DNA from: Pyrrhoderma lamaoense
Lineage: Eukaryota; Basidiomycota; Agaricomycetes; Hymenochaetales; Hymenochaetaceae
Assembly (NCBI GenBank): GCA_002794735.1
Contig: NBAZ01000009.1
Location: 496,001 to 560,000 of the forward strand
DNA: 64,000 bases
Direction: 5' to 3'
Part shown: positions 10,026-21,749 of the stretch, one piece after another
How the letters are laid out: each line of letters begins with the position of its first letter
Numbering within the stretch: the stretch's first letter is position 1
Made by a program: the position numbers and the translations under genes
The notes under the pieces: generated by a model
The model's database searches: none
The model's input: the letters and a program-made list of their open reading frames with translations, nothing else
What the model was told of the DNA's origin: nothing

Positions 10026-11814
10026 TTAGGGTCTCACAGTGTCAGACTCTTGATGATGCGTTACAACTGGGTTGGGGCTAGCATCCCAAGACAATGTATT
10101 GATGTTGGACGGTAGGTAGCCTCTCAAAGGTTTATAGGCTTCCGAGCGCAAGTTAATCAGCATCCGAGGTGCTAATAGTGTCATCACAGCAATGGTCAAG
10201 ATCTGGAAGGTGTTGAGCTGGTCGTAGATATAATTCTAGATGAAGAGTTAGCAAAGTATGTGAAGAGATAATTGTGCTTACATATACGTTCATCCATTCT
10301 TCATGCTGTGTATCATCTAAAGTGGCAATTTCGGCGATAAAAGAGGCTATAGTCCCTATAACTCCGAGGGTGAATATACTTAAAGTTATCTTGCCTTGAG
10401 TACTCTGACTACTCAGCGATTACACAAGCAGTGAACATGCTTACATAGAAAAGTAGAAAGTTGAGTCCCTAGCCATCATGGCCATAATATCACATGGCTC
10501 TGGAGCTGGTTTTGATCTGTGGAAAGACCAAATTCTGATTTCCGCCTTCCTTGCTACAAGAATGAACAATATTAGTTCCGTAATGGAAATTACAAGCCAA
10601 GCTAAAAAGGCCATCGGTTGCACAAAAGTTGGCCAATATAAGTCTGGGAAGTCACCAAAGATAGTGATACCCCCAATAAAAGAACGGCGAGAAAGCAAAT
10701 GGCAGTTTAACACCCCATCCTTGCATGCCTGAAAGTCAATTACATCTATTGAGCCATTAGAGCGCATAAACGTGTATCAGTATCATGTGACTGACAGAGA
10801 TAATTGATCAATTGAAGGGCGCATGCGGTTAGCGAAACCACATTCATGAATATCAGAAGGGCGAGGATCCATTTACTCTTCCTATAAACCGCATAGACAC
10901 GCATTTGAAGGATGACTGCGACACCATACCCTGAGATCTTTAAAAGTATGTGAGATTACACATTTTAATGCGTACCTTCTGCCAGCATTATGATAACCCC
11001 ACCAAGTATGTTGAATGTATAAGACGTTAAAACTTTGATAAAGAAAAAACACGGTTCAATCAGGAGATGCGAAATCGCCATATGTGTTGATTACTAACAA
11101 ACATTCTGGCTAAAAGTTGAATCAAGTAACTGTCCAGGGATAAACTATAGTCTAGTTTAGTGATATTATTTTTTTTTTTTCAAAAGGATGGTCGCATACT
11201 GAGGCAGAGTACATGCCGTATCGTAGAGAATGTCCAAAGCCATACTTGACCGTAGTTAGTTCCAAGAACCTTTATTATGATGGATCTCCGTGGTCAATTA
11301 TAATGAACTACGCTAAGAGTCAGCGACCCACATAAGGAAAGTTGCCCCACAATATCGTGTCTATATAGACATGATTAAACAGATGCCAATAAGGACATAA
11401 TTTACAACTGACAATCAAGTATATAGCCTTGCCAGCGGTCCATTTTCTTGACTTTTCATAGCTTAGCTAAATCTCAAATTGTAAAATATAACTTACCCAA
11501 ATGTACTCTACCTAATAAATAGTAAGTCAAAATTACTTAGTCATAGTCTAGCAAAAAGGTGTACGTACTTCTTCATCTAGATGTGTTACTATAGTAACAT
11601 TATATACATATAAACTAACAGCAGGAGCGGTGGGTTGAATGTTTCATGCACTCACTACAGTAATAAAAAAATGCAGTTGTCACTGAGGCTTCACAATTAT
11701 CAGTTTTAAATGATGCATCCATGAAAACTAGGATGATTTACCTGTTATAAGTTTTGAAACTGTGCAAGACAAAGGATCAATATATATTCGATAATCATAT
11801 AAAATGTGGGGCAT
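10026..11814 (-). CDS. DUF6533 membrane protein, array copy 3
   Basis: Start MPHILYDYRIYIDP at 11814; exon 1 is 73 nt (11742-11814) with a GT donor. Exon 2 (33 nt) encodes SVTTAFFYYC. The 20-nt exon (11569-11588) encodes ITHLDEE and a 15-nt exon encodes VEYIW. Then come SRKWTAGKAIYLI and TRYCGATF. Downstream are VILQMRVYAVYRKSKW, IDFQACKDGVLNCHL, a helix (PMAFLAWLVISITELILFILVARKA), DSTFYFSM and a last helix ending APRMLI. The stop is TAA at 10026-10028. All splice borders examined look usable, so this appears intact. The function of the family is unknown. Confidence 0.75.
11169..11180. repeat. T homopolymer
   Basis: Run of 12 T inside an intron of array copy 3 (poly-A on the coding strand). 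Confidence 0.9.
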
Positions 11815-11927
11815 CTTAGAATGTGGTTCGGGACCTAGTTGAGGGATAAAACATACACATTATATATGTATCTGAAAGCTATGCTTATGGCGCTAACTTG
11901 TATAACGGCAGTGATTTCGTTGGAAGG

Positions 11928-12284
11928 TCAGACTGATGGCATAACCACCAGCGCTGTTCTTGAATGACTGTTTGTACAACATAATACGACCATCCTTCTA
12001 CTAATTTCACCATCTCCTTTGAATTTACAAATATCCTCTTTTCTGACAGATATCTGTTCCTGAATCATCATTCCTTTCCTGTCGCTTTCATGATATGCTC
12101 CACAACTACCATATTTATCTAGAAAAAGAGCAACCTTAGTCACTACATCACAATCATCATAAAAGTCAAGATCCCGGATGACCGGTTTTATACCATCAGT
12201 CTTTATCAAGTCTTGGCCTGATGTATCCAAAAAATGAGCAAGGACTTCCTTACTAAGACGAAGAAGATAGAAAAAGTAATACAA
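11928..12284 (-). CDS. repeat-unit small ORF, unknown (unit 3 upstream)
   Basis: 118-residue open frame equivalent to 8754-9029 (shared start MYYFFYLLRLSKEVLAHF and core DFYDDCDVV, DKYGSCGAYHESDRKG). Its C-terminal part runs on toward the DUF6533 start of copy 3. No family was recognised. It is as likely to be 5' flank as a real gene. Confidence 0.3.
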   Translation of the reverse strand: MYYFFYLLRLSKEVLAHFLDTSGQDLIKTDGIKPVIRDLDFYDDCDVVTKVALFLDKYGSCGAYHESDRKGMMIQEQISVRKEDICKFKGDGEISRRMVVLCCTNSHSRTALVVMPSV

Positions 12285-12725
12285 ACCGGCGGACTTTCAT
12301 GTAACATTTGACGGGTCTAGTCCATTACTGAGGCAAGCCATGTGTAAACCACGATACATATCCCGTTGTCCATTCTTTTCTATTTTCGTCTCAACTCTCC
12401 ATTTTTCATCATACTATATCTCTCTCTGCTATCTGTATACTCAACGTTGACGCCCCTCAAACATTTAATACTACAATCCCGCAACATGAAGAGACTATGA
12501 GTGTCAAAATCGTACATGTACAAATTAAATCGTAGCTTTATGTTTACTCTCACCACTCGCAAGGCATTCTGTCCTTCTGTATCATCCGATATAATAATAA
12601 TAAAGATCAAGATACGCCTCTGGGTGATACTTTCCATTGATACAGTTTCTACTGAAGTTATGAATAGCTCGTAGTCCCTTTCCCTCAATCACTATACATA
12701 TGATAAGAGACATGCATAATTGAGC
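12210..12725. repeat. near-identical patch, copy b
   Basis: Partner of 8955-9470 (offset 3255 bp). It contains the second copy of the 102-residue minus-strand open frame at 12380-12688. Confidence 0.85.
12380..12688 (-). CDS. hypothetical ORF in near-identical patch, second copy
   Basis: Second copy of the open frame at 9125-9433, with only a few residue changes (for example RVLLF to RILIF). Coding status is doubtful for the same reason. Confidence 0.2.
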   Translation of the reverse strand: MRERDYELFITSVETVSMESITQRRILIFIIIISDDTEGQNALRVVRVNIKLRFNLYMYDFDTHSLFMLRDCSIKCLRGVNVEYTDSRERYSMMKNGELRRK

Positions 12726-13319
12726 TCATATAATATTGTCATTTTTCTCAAATATTTGATATACGTATCTGTAAGATTAGCTTGCATTTCCTTATTAAAA
12801 TCAAGAATGTAAAAGGTGCAACCATCAGAGCCTCAAGCCGACTTAGTAAAACGACTAACTCAATAGTACTATGTTTACTACTTAGGGCTTACCAGAACAA
12901 ATTTTCATGAATACGCGCGGGTATAACTAGTAATACAGTAATTGGTAGCAGTATTCCCCGTAAATCACAAACCGGTTCGAAACAGAGAGCCACTTCATTA
13001 AGGCAGAGGACCGTGACATGATGTTAGCATACCGGGTACTTGTGTACTGATTTCCTCAAGAAAAGGTCCGTGTTAGTTCTCACATAGAGTGTTTCGTCTG
13101 AAGAAAGTGTCTACCATTACACAATATATGTATATAGTACTTGTACACAAACTTTTGAAGTTCGCCTAGAACTTAAGCACCATCCTCCCAAATCCTCCCC
13201 CTTCTTTACTTCGAAACTGTGTTTAATTGCCTTGGAGTCAGAGCAAGTCCAAGAGCTTGTTGATAGGGAAATTTAGATTTGAGTCACACAGTATCAGGCT
13301 CTTAAGGACGGGCTACACT

Positions 13320-15055
13320 TTAGTTGGGCCTGACATCCCAAGGCAATGTATTGATATCGGAAGGTAAATATCCTCCTCGAGGTTTATAAACTTCTGTGCG
13401 CAAGTTAATCAACATCCGAGGTGCTAATATCGTCATCACCGCGATAGTCATAACTTGATAGGTATTAAGTTGGTTGTAGATTACATTCTAGACGAAAATT
13501 TAGCAGTGTAAGTGAAAAAGGAGTAGAATACTCACGTATATATTCATCTCATATTCAAGCTGCGCTGGTTTGGTGCTTAAAGTGGCAACTTCAGCGATAA
13601 AAGAGATTATAGTCCCTATGACTCCGAGGGTGAATATACTTGCAGTTATCTGGACATGAGCACTCTGACTACTCAACGATGATACACGAAAAAAACTAAG
13701 CTTACATGGAAAAATAAGAAGTTGAATCCTTGGCCATTATAGTCATGATATCACATGTTTCTGGAGCTGATTTTGATCTGTGGCTGCACCAGATTTTATA
13801 TCCCGCTTTTCTTGCCACGAGAATGAACAAGATTAATTCGATAACGGAGGTTATGAGCCAAGCTAGAGAGGCCATCGGTTGTACAACAGTTGGCCAGTAT
13901 ACGTTCGGAAAATTAGAAACGATGTCTCTCTCTCGAAAAGAACGACGAGATACTAGATGGCAGCTAAAAAGACCATCCCTGCAGGCCTGATAGTCTATTA
14001 CATCTATGAATAGAGACATTATAAATGCATAAATTGTGTGTAAGTATCTTGTAACTAACAGAGATAGTTGGTCATTTGAAGGGCACATGCGGTTATTGAA
14101 ACCATGTTCATGAAAACCAGAAGGACGAGGACCCGTTTACTCTTCTTATAAATTGCGTAAATTCGCATTTGCAGGATAACTACATCTCTTTTAGTTCTAT
14201 AAAGTCATATGAAATAACTTCCTTTAAGCATACCTTCCGCCAGCATTATAATAACTGCACCAAGTATGTTGAATGTATAGAACGCAAAAACTTGAAAAAA
14301 AACGGTTCAATGGGAGATACGAAATTCCGTGTTAGCGTTAGTTACTGACATTCACCATTGATTAACTGATCTTCATATATCAATCCAACTTCATACTACA
14401 GGATACTTTAGTATTAATTACTGAAATGAAATGAGATGGTCACACACGAAGGCTGCAAATGTACCGGTAAGTGGATATTCAAATTTATAACTGATCGTAG
14501 TTAAGGTTAGAAACCTATGCCCAATATGGGTAACTCTTAGTAAACCAGAGTAAGCTATACTAAGACTCGATGGCTTACATCAAAAATGTTGCCCCGCAAT
14601 ATCGTGTCTATATAGATAAGATCAACTGTATGCCACGAAGGATATTTTTCACGACTGACAATCAAATACATAGCCTTGCCGGTGGTCCATTTCCTTGACT
14701 TTTTATAGCTTAGCTAGGGATTTTCTTTGAAAAGATATCTTACCCATATGTACTCTACCTGATGCCTAATTAGTCAAAAGTACCCAGTCGTAGCATAACA
14801 GTAAGGTGCACGTACTTCTTCATCTAGATGTGTGACTACAGTGGAATGATAAATATATAAACCGGTAACAATAGATTAGATACTTCATGCACTCACTACA
14901 GTAATATAAAAATGCAGTTGTTACAGAGGCTGCATGAGTCTCAGCTTTGACTGACAAAACCATATTAACTGAAAAGATCTACCTGTCATTGATTTTGCAA
15001 GTGTGCAAGACGAAGGACCATAGATCAATTGATAATAGTAGTATGTGGGGGCCAT
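13320..15055 (-). CDS. DUF6533 membrane protein, array copy 4
   Basis: Start MAPTYYYYQLIYGP at 15055; exon 1 is 73 nt (14983-15055). A 33-nt exon encodes SVTTAFLYYC. The 20-nt exon encodes ITHLDEE and the 15-nt exon VEYIW. TRYCGATFLI follows. The RIYAIY-type exon is close to that of copy 2. The loop/helix exon gives VIDYQACRDGLFSCHL, then PMASLAWLITSVIELILFILVARKA. In the last exon, an in-frame TAA at 13320-13322 stops the protein about 15 residues before the end used by copies 1-3, so the tail is shorter. Otherwise it appears intact. Confidence 0.73.
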
Positions 15056-15239
15056 TTTAGAATATAGGTTAGAACATAGGTGAGGGATAATATCTACACA
15101 TTATATATGGATCTGAAAGCTGTGCTTACGGCGTTGATTCGCATAACGACGGAGATTTCATGAAAGGTCATACTAATGGCATAAATATCAGTGCTGTACT
15201 TGGTTGACTGATCTTTCGACACTAGTTTATCATTGTTCC

Positions 15240-16171
15240 CTCATATCGCCATCTTTTTACGATTTAGATTTACAAATATCCTCCTTTCTGACAGATATCT
15301 GTTCCCTAATCATGATTCCTTTCCTGTCGCTTTCGTGATATGTTCCATAGCTACCATATCTATCTAGAAGAAGAGTAACCTTGGTCACTACATCACAAAC
15401 ATCATACAAGTTAAGAACCCCCGGATGACCGGTTTTATACCATCAGTCTTTATCAAGTCTTGGCCTGATGCATCCAAGAAATGAGCAAGGACTGCCTTAC
15501 TAAGACGAAGAAGGTAGGTAAGGTAATACAAACCGGCGGAGTTTCATACCGACTCGGAAAATCAACAAACTTACCGTATACATGATAACCCTCCTAGAAA
15601 GAAATCCTCAAAATAGGACAGAGAAGGAAAAACGCGATCTAAAGTCGGGAAAAGGGTAAGAGGCAACCCTAGCACTAGGATCACAAAAAGTCCAAAAGCG
15701 TCCAACATAAACGCTGAACATGAACATAGATACATTGTAACATCTGACGCGTCTAGTCTAATACTGAGGCAAGCCATGGTCAGAGTCTCACACAAGACAA
15801 ATTATGAATGTCGCATTGATTTTTGTAATTCAACAAAAAGACAGTGAAGCTAGTAATAAAAGTACACATTTTGCTGTTACGTATCGAAGCTTGGTCACGA
15901 TAACTGTGGTTAAACACAACCTCCCAACAAGGCTACCTACATTGCCAGGAAGAAGTATTGACAGCGTCATAGCAGATACAGCGATCCCGGTTTTTATGAC
16001 CTGGGTTGTTGTCAGTCTAGAAAATACAGAAAGAAAGAGGCAGAAGCGAGGAGGAAAACAACGTGGCTGACACGAAGACAAAAAGAAAACACGGATCAAG
16101 TGTGGGGGTATGAGGCATGCATGATATACGCCAAAGAAGCCTTGATATAATGGACTAGAAGCCATAATAAA
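15240..16171 (-). pseudogene. decayed membrane-protein-like sequence next to the array
   Basis: Two hydrophobic open stretches (15830-16165 and 15571-15795) contain helix-like segments, such as KTGIAVSAMTLSILLPG and AFGLFVILVLGLPLTLF. They are linked by plausible short-intron borders (donor after GGLSCIR near 15570). They continue into the segment 15240-15540 that is repeated upstream of array copies 1-3. Units 2 and 3 lack about 185 bp present here (15550-15735), so they carry a deleted version. I cannot assign a family or prove an intact reading frame; this is likely a remnant. Confidence 0.35.
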
Positions 16172-16435
16172 AGGCAGAAGAGGTATGTTGATCTCTCTTT
16201 TTTTTTCAAGGCTTCAAGAGTATCACAAGATAGCAGTCATGAGAAAAAGCGGCATAAGAAGTCATAAAGAAGCAACGCGATGGATGTTGTTTAAAAGAGA
16301 TTGGACAAAAGGGGATGTTCATGCGACTATTTTGTTTTGAAGCCCGATGAACATCCAAAGAAGAGAATGCTGTCTAAGAAACCGAAAGAAGGAACAAGCA
16401 TGAGTGTTAAATAGTTTGGGTGATGATCGTGGTAT

Positions 16436-18007
16436 CTAGTATGGTGGACGTTTGAATTCGTCACTGATTTCCTGGCTCTCAGGGTCGATCATATAGTTTT
16501 CGCCTTTAATTTTCCCACTTGCATCGTACTCAATAAATGAGCGGTCTCCGGACTCTGCAAGTGTGGTGATAGTATCCATCTTATGTCGGGAAAATAGCCA
16601 TCCGAACAAAGGTGAGAAAATGTACGGAAACGGAAATTAGAAGATCATTGTTCATTTATCTCATGAAAGTGAGCATACCTGAATGTGTACACCGTCACCT
16701 TTGTTGGAGATAGTTCCTGACCGGTAGGGACCGGTCCCACGAAAAGCCAGAGTCGAGCTCGCTTGACCAGCACTACTGTCAATGCAAGTTCAGCCATAGT
16801 AGCAGTAACTTATAATCAAACTTACCGGGATGAAAATACTTCGGGTCCTTTGCTTGTGAAGTTTGTGAGACGACGGACAGCTCTCGACGCAACAATTGTT
16901 GATGCTATTGCCGCAGGGACATTGAAGATGATAGACATCACAGCATTGAGGTTAAGCACCATAAATATCGTAGCGATGAGGTTTGCAACGAAACTAGTAG
17001 GAGTAGATTAGTGGGATATCATACACAACAAAACTGCGTCTTACGCTACGATGAAGAAAATCAAACCGTCACCAAAGATCATCTTGACAAGCTTACTACG
17101 CCCACTTCTAGGAAAGAGAAGTTTGTATCCCGTGAGACAGAGAACTAGAAGATCGAATCCCATGGAATAGATAAATGTTGCTGCAAGAACTTTATTATCT
17201 GTCTTCGTAATGACGCAAGCACCTTCTTCCCAAGCAGCGCTTATCAAAAGTCCATGTAAAAGAAGTGACCAATGACCGAGTATGATGAAAACAAGAGGAA
17301 CAACAATGTAAACTGATTGTGACCAGACAGCGATTGTACGAAGTGATAAGTTGATTGACGCAAATCCGATAGCAGCGTTACCGAAAACTTGATCGAAGAT
17401 ATATAAAGCCTGACAGTTAACTTCCCTGAACCAAGGGTTAATTCAAGTTTCGGTTCCCCATAGACTCGAAATGTTCTTACTCTGTGACATTCAAAGCAAT
17501 TGCGCTAGACAAAAATAGATAAGAACTAGTACAGATACTCTAAATACTGATCTGTGACTTACATTCCAATCAAAGCAAAGAGAAGAGAGTAGCGTCCAGC
17601 AAAATAAAATATCTGCGTTAGACTTCAGTATGTATACTATAGCCAATATGCATAACGCATACCAAGGGCCATTTGAAGGCCTTTCGTCGCAGAATGAAGT
17701 CAAAATCGAATGGAAGAGAGACGAAGAATTCCCAGCTGAAAGTTAATCACTTGTATATTAATATCTGATTATAAAGCCAAATTTGAACACAAAGTGATAC
17801 AAACAGGTAAACGCCGAGCAAGCAATGCATTAACCTAGAAAAAACCACTGTTATAAGTTGAAGATACGTTAGCCAAAGCTTTCCTGATGCACACAAAGGG
17901 CATAGGCAGGTTAGAGTGTCACTGAATAGACTGTGCCACCCCAAATAATAGTAGTGCCACTCACATCCATCCTTTGCTACTTCATCTTGGGATTGCCAAT
18001 TTACCAT
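16436..18007 (-). CDS. uncharacterised seven-helix membrane protein (MVNWQ family)
   Basis: Start MVNWQSQDEVAKDG at 18007. Spliced exons give LMHCLLGVYL, WEFFVSLPFDFDFI, KWPL, IFYFAGRYSLLFALIG, AIALNVTE and VNCQALYIFDQVFGN. Next come helices around AVWSQSVYIVVPLVFIILG and a long exon with AATFIYSMGFDLLVLCLTGYK and GRSKLVKMIFGDGLIFF. These are followed by ANLIATIFMVLNLNAVMS, a tail with KGDGVHIQ and a final exon from MDTITTLAES to DEFKRPPY. The stop is TAG at 16436-16438. I recognise it as a family widespread in mushroom-forming fungi with no known function. It is distinct from DUF6533 and DUF6534, though all are polytopic. No disruption was seen. Confidence 0.8.
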
Positions 18008-18393
18008 CTTGTTAAGCACTATCAAACGCGATACAGAGATGTCGCAGAGAGAGGGCGGGGATCGGAAATGCTGATAGAAAGGATGAGGAGACGGTGGTGG
18101 ATAAAGAGGAAGGAGAGGGGGGAAGTGGGGGATGGGAGACTGTGACGAGCGGAACTGGAGGAGCTCAAATAGGAACGCGGAGCCAGAATAGAAGGTCTGG
18201 AAGTAGAGAAGCAGCAACACTTGGAGCTGTCATAATCTCCTTTTTTTCGGCGAGCAAAAAGCCTAGCGCTAGCATCTGGTGGATTAGAAGCGGTGATAAA
18301 ATTTAAAAAATCCATGTCAAGAAGGAAAATGTAAAATTGAAAAATTCTCTATTTATTCCACGGTCTTGATGGCTTTCAATTGGTATACATTCA

Positions 18394-18711
18394 CTACTTC
18401 TGAGTGGCAAACGTACTCCGTGGGAAAATGAACTCTTTTTGGATATCGTGGGTACCCACCGCATCCCTCTCACTCAACCCGGGCGCAGTAGATGAATGGC
18501 AAATTGCTTCAAGAACCAGATAGAAACTGACTATTGGAGAAGCCAATAATCCAGGTTCATTCCCGGATTTCGCGAACCACGCAAAAATACGACTTCGAAA
18601 AATGATTTCGCCCATGCCGATTGCTCCTTTCCGCATCCTTCGCTCGATGACCTCTCTCTTCTTTTTTTGATCTCGCTGCATCCAATAGTCATATTCCTCG
18701 TCTACTACCAT
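18394..18711 (-). CDS. hypothetical small protein
   Basis: Single open frame of 105 codons from an ATG at 18711. The N-terminal half is charged (EEYDYWMQRDQKKKREVIERRM), with a possible hydrophobic stretch in the middle (SPIVSFYLVLEAI). No family was recognised and no flanking splice structure was resolved. It could be a small protein or chance. Confidence 0.25.
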   Translation of the reverse strand: MVVDEEYDYWMQRDQKKKREVIERRMRKGAIGMGEIIFRSRIFAWFAKSGNEPGLLASPIVSFYLVLEAICHSSTAPGLSERDAVGTHDIQKEFIFPRSTFATQK

Positions 18712-18719
18712 CCATTAAT

Positions 18720-20750
18720 TAGAAATCTGCGCACTCCCTCTCCCCAACTTCGCATAGCAAACGCCGTAATGGAAGTCCTATGACAACCGTCGCTTAAACT
18801 TAAGATTATGCTCGTACAATCGGTCCCTGCTTCTTGTCAGCCGCCCTGTCACCGAATTCCGTATGTACACATGCTACTGTTCTACTTCACCCCGGACTTC
18901 TTCATCTTCTAGTATATCTCCTGCCGTCTGATTCACTTTTTAACCGGAGGCCAGCTTAAGTTTGCAAGAAGTCTGTGGCGGCGGACAAAGAATAGTAGTC
19001 TTGTTCTGGATAGATACCAAGTGTTAAAAAAACACAGAGAACCGCGGTGTCCGAACAGAGTATTATAAAATAGCAAAAAAAAGGTTTTTTTTTTCAAACC
19101 CTAGAAGTCTTGGGGTACGCTTATTTGCGTGTCGGGTTTGATGATCACTGACTGAGATCCCCGGTGTTTTCGGTCACAATCTTGCCGGTCTTCTTCATCT
19201 TGTCTTCTCCGACTTCCACCTACCTTCTTCGCTGCCTGCAGACCAGCTTGCGAATAGCACTGAAGATCTCAGAAGTGACTTCCAGCAATCTGGCCATACA
19301 GTGCTAACTTCTTTCATCCTGCACGAGATCTCTATATAATCTTGCATAAGATGTTTATCAAAGTTTATTCATATTAAAGATCTTGAAGATCGTTTTGAAC
19401 TAACGTAAGACAAGCTGTTGACCATCTAAAGTTTAACACATACTAAGTATTCTGGAATCTACGAAAGTACAGAATGCCTACTTTTGCTCTGATGGGGACT
19501 ACTATCCTGTTTCGTCATTGCCATCCAATGTCTTTTGTCTCTGTCTGTCAGAATATTATATGAAGAGTTATCCATGTTTTTTTTTAGTTATCCCATTCCC
19601 CTGGATCCGCCCGCCCCTGATACGTATCGTCCTACGACCTTTGTGCACAATTTCCCGCTATTGCCGAGGATCAGAGGCTCACACATCCATTCTTCAAGCC
19701 ACACTTGTGTTGAAGTATTTTTTAATTAAATTTTATGCATGTCTTTTTTGTTCTGAACATACAGTCTGAAGAGTTGCACGTACATTCTTACGAGAAACTA
19801 AGCAAGTCTTCTTACAGACTAACGTAAAGTTAGTTTGATCCGATTTTCTTTTGAGGTTCACTCTATGAACAATATCGTATCCAGATATCCTTATGTATAC
19901 ATGCATGTGGCCATCATTTTCTTTTCAAGTTTGTCGTCTTGGGGATCCGGGATTGTGTCCTACTTCGCGATACATACATATTTGCTATTGGTCTTACTTT
20001 ATTGTAAATCGGGACCTCATGGTACCTTACTACGTTTTCTTTCAGCTAGAAGACGAGAAGCATCCTCATGACATTTCTTCCATATTGGACCTGCGTATCC
20101 ACAACAATTTGCTAGTAATAGCATAGCACGTAATCTTCTCCCTGATCGACTTTTGAGGATTGCCTGATGATAGTTCGACTAACAATACGGTTTCCTACAC
20201 GAAAATTGATCTTTTTTCATCATTTGCCTCTCTCTGAGAAATGAAGAGGATAATATCACAAACAAAGTACCCACTGCTAAATGCAAAATGACGTACATGT
20301 ATCCCTAGTAGGGAGCATTGAGTCGCGTCTGTTTCAAGTATTTGTGTTTGCATGTTTGTTCTTACAAAGTTGACTTTCATCCACAAATCGATCTGTAATT
20401 TGCTAACGAACTTTTTTTCTTGAATCTTCTACATAATTGCGAATGTCGATCTCTAAGTTTTCGATTACTTTTACACTGTCACCTATTACCTCTATTATTA
20501 GTGTTCCATAGCTATAATATACTTTCGCTCATATGTTGGCCTATAGACGGACAAGATATAATGCTAAGGAAAGAGTGTTTATCACCAACTACCATTTTAT
20601 ATATACAAAAAGAGCTCCAGTCTTGGTAACTCACAAGACTTGATACAGGATAAGTGATTACACTGAGAATACAATAGGTACATCCCAGTAAATAGCAATA
20701 AATTTCCCTTGTGAGATCGAGTCCCCACAGAGGATAGGTATTAATATTTT
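18720..20750. other. intergenic, nothing recognised
   Basis: Two kilobases with only short frames lacking splice context. Low-complexity A/T runs occur near 19075-19095. Confidence 0.5.
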
Positions 20751-20758
20751 AAGTATTA

Positions 20759-21648
20759 TCATCTTTCTATGCTTATCGATCCATGGCGAGACCTAACGAA
20801 CCTAGATTCTCGTCTGGAAGATCCTGTAGTTCTAATCGTTTCGGGTCGGAATGTTGCAGTGCTTGCTACTGATGGTTGCGACAGTACACTTGGAGTATGT
20901 GTACTGCTAGAATTGCGGGGTTTTCGCAACGGAGTTGAGGTGATAGACGACAAGAAAGAGCTCGAGTGTTTTTCCTTACGAGGTTTTTGGAAGGGGACTA
21001 GGGCTCCAGAGTTTGATGTTATAGAATTCCTCTTTGGCGTAAACGTAAAATCAGTGTCGACAGTGTGTACTGATCCCGCTGAAATCGAATTTCTCCGGGC
21101 CAATGGAAAGCCTGAAGTTGTGGAAGATGCATCCCTTATAGATTCTCTCCTGATTGGTTTGGTCCCATAAGGTGCATCCTCATAGGAACCTCTGCCGACT
21201 TCCTCATAGGTCACTGTACCATTATCCCCCTTCCTGGAAGTGGTTGAGCGTATACGAATGTACCTCCCGTCCCACTTCTGGAAGCGGAAGCAAACGATTG
21301 TGAGCTTGATATTGATTTTCGCGGAGCTAATGCTGGTAGTGCTAGTTGTTGATGATAAGGCAATGCTGGAGTTGTACTCGTTGCTACCGATCTCGATGCC
21401 GTCGACTTGGGTCGCCTTTCAACAACGGGAATAACATACGGGGTGGCTGAGTCTTCATAATCATCTCTGACTGTACTGAGTCGCGAACCTGTAGCCGAGC
21501 CATAGCCTGGTGATGGTAAGGCTCTCCTATCCTCATAAAGAGAGCTACTATGTCTTGGCTCTCCCGACCTGAATTTTATCCTTGTTTTTGTTTCAGTAAC
21601 TCTCGTATGCTCGATCTCTGCAATAGTTCTACCAGTAACCGACGACAT
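20759..21648 (-). CDS. Ser/Arg-rich hypothetical protein
   Basis: Start MSSVTGRTIAEIEHTR at 21648; stop at 20759-20761. The protein is about 296 residues, mostly disordered and rich in Ser, Thr, Arg and Pro, with repeated RRNSIS/RRESI-type phospho-site-like motifs. No domain was recognised. The frame breaks at a run of five C (21226-21230; G on the coding strand). Adding one base joins PLPGRGDNG to TVTYEEVGRGSYED without a stop. I read this as one gene with an assembly error rather than two genes. An alternative short intron would need a poor donor. Confidence 0.6.
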
Positions 21649-21749
21649 TATGTTTAAGGGCTTACAAGATGTGCTAGCTATCCACTGCAATAGCAAGTTA
21701 TATCTCTTTTTCCAAGATATTATTTTGCCCAAGCATTACTCACTCGATG

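Larger units (their letters stand above)
3040..15540 (-). repeat. tandem array of four DUF6533 gene units
   Basis: Four head-to-tail copies of one unit lie here. Each has, in gene order (minus strand), an upstream segment with a small ORF, the DUF6533 gene, and a conserved 3' segment containing a shared GTAGACACTTTC-type motif. Matching last-exon positions are about 3387, 6031, 10026 and 13275. The spacing is therefore about 2.64, 4.0 and 3.25 kb. The 4.0 kb step falls to about 3.23 kb once the inserted LTR (7630-8393 plus target duplication) is removed. The first unit has a shorter upstream part. Copies differ clearly in sequence but keep exon lengths. A fifth, more diverged copy lies at 57.8-59.5 kb. 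Confidence 0.9.

Noticed and set aside
21211..21240. Short intron bridging the two frames of the Ser-rich gene
   Set aside because: It needs a weak GTTTGC donor; adding one base in the C run joins the frames directly and matches the pattern elsewhere.
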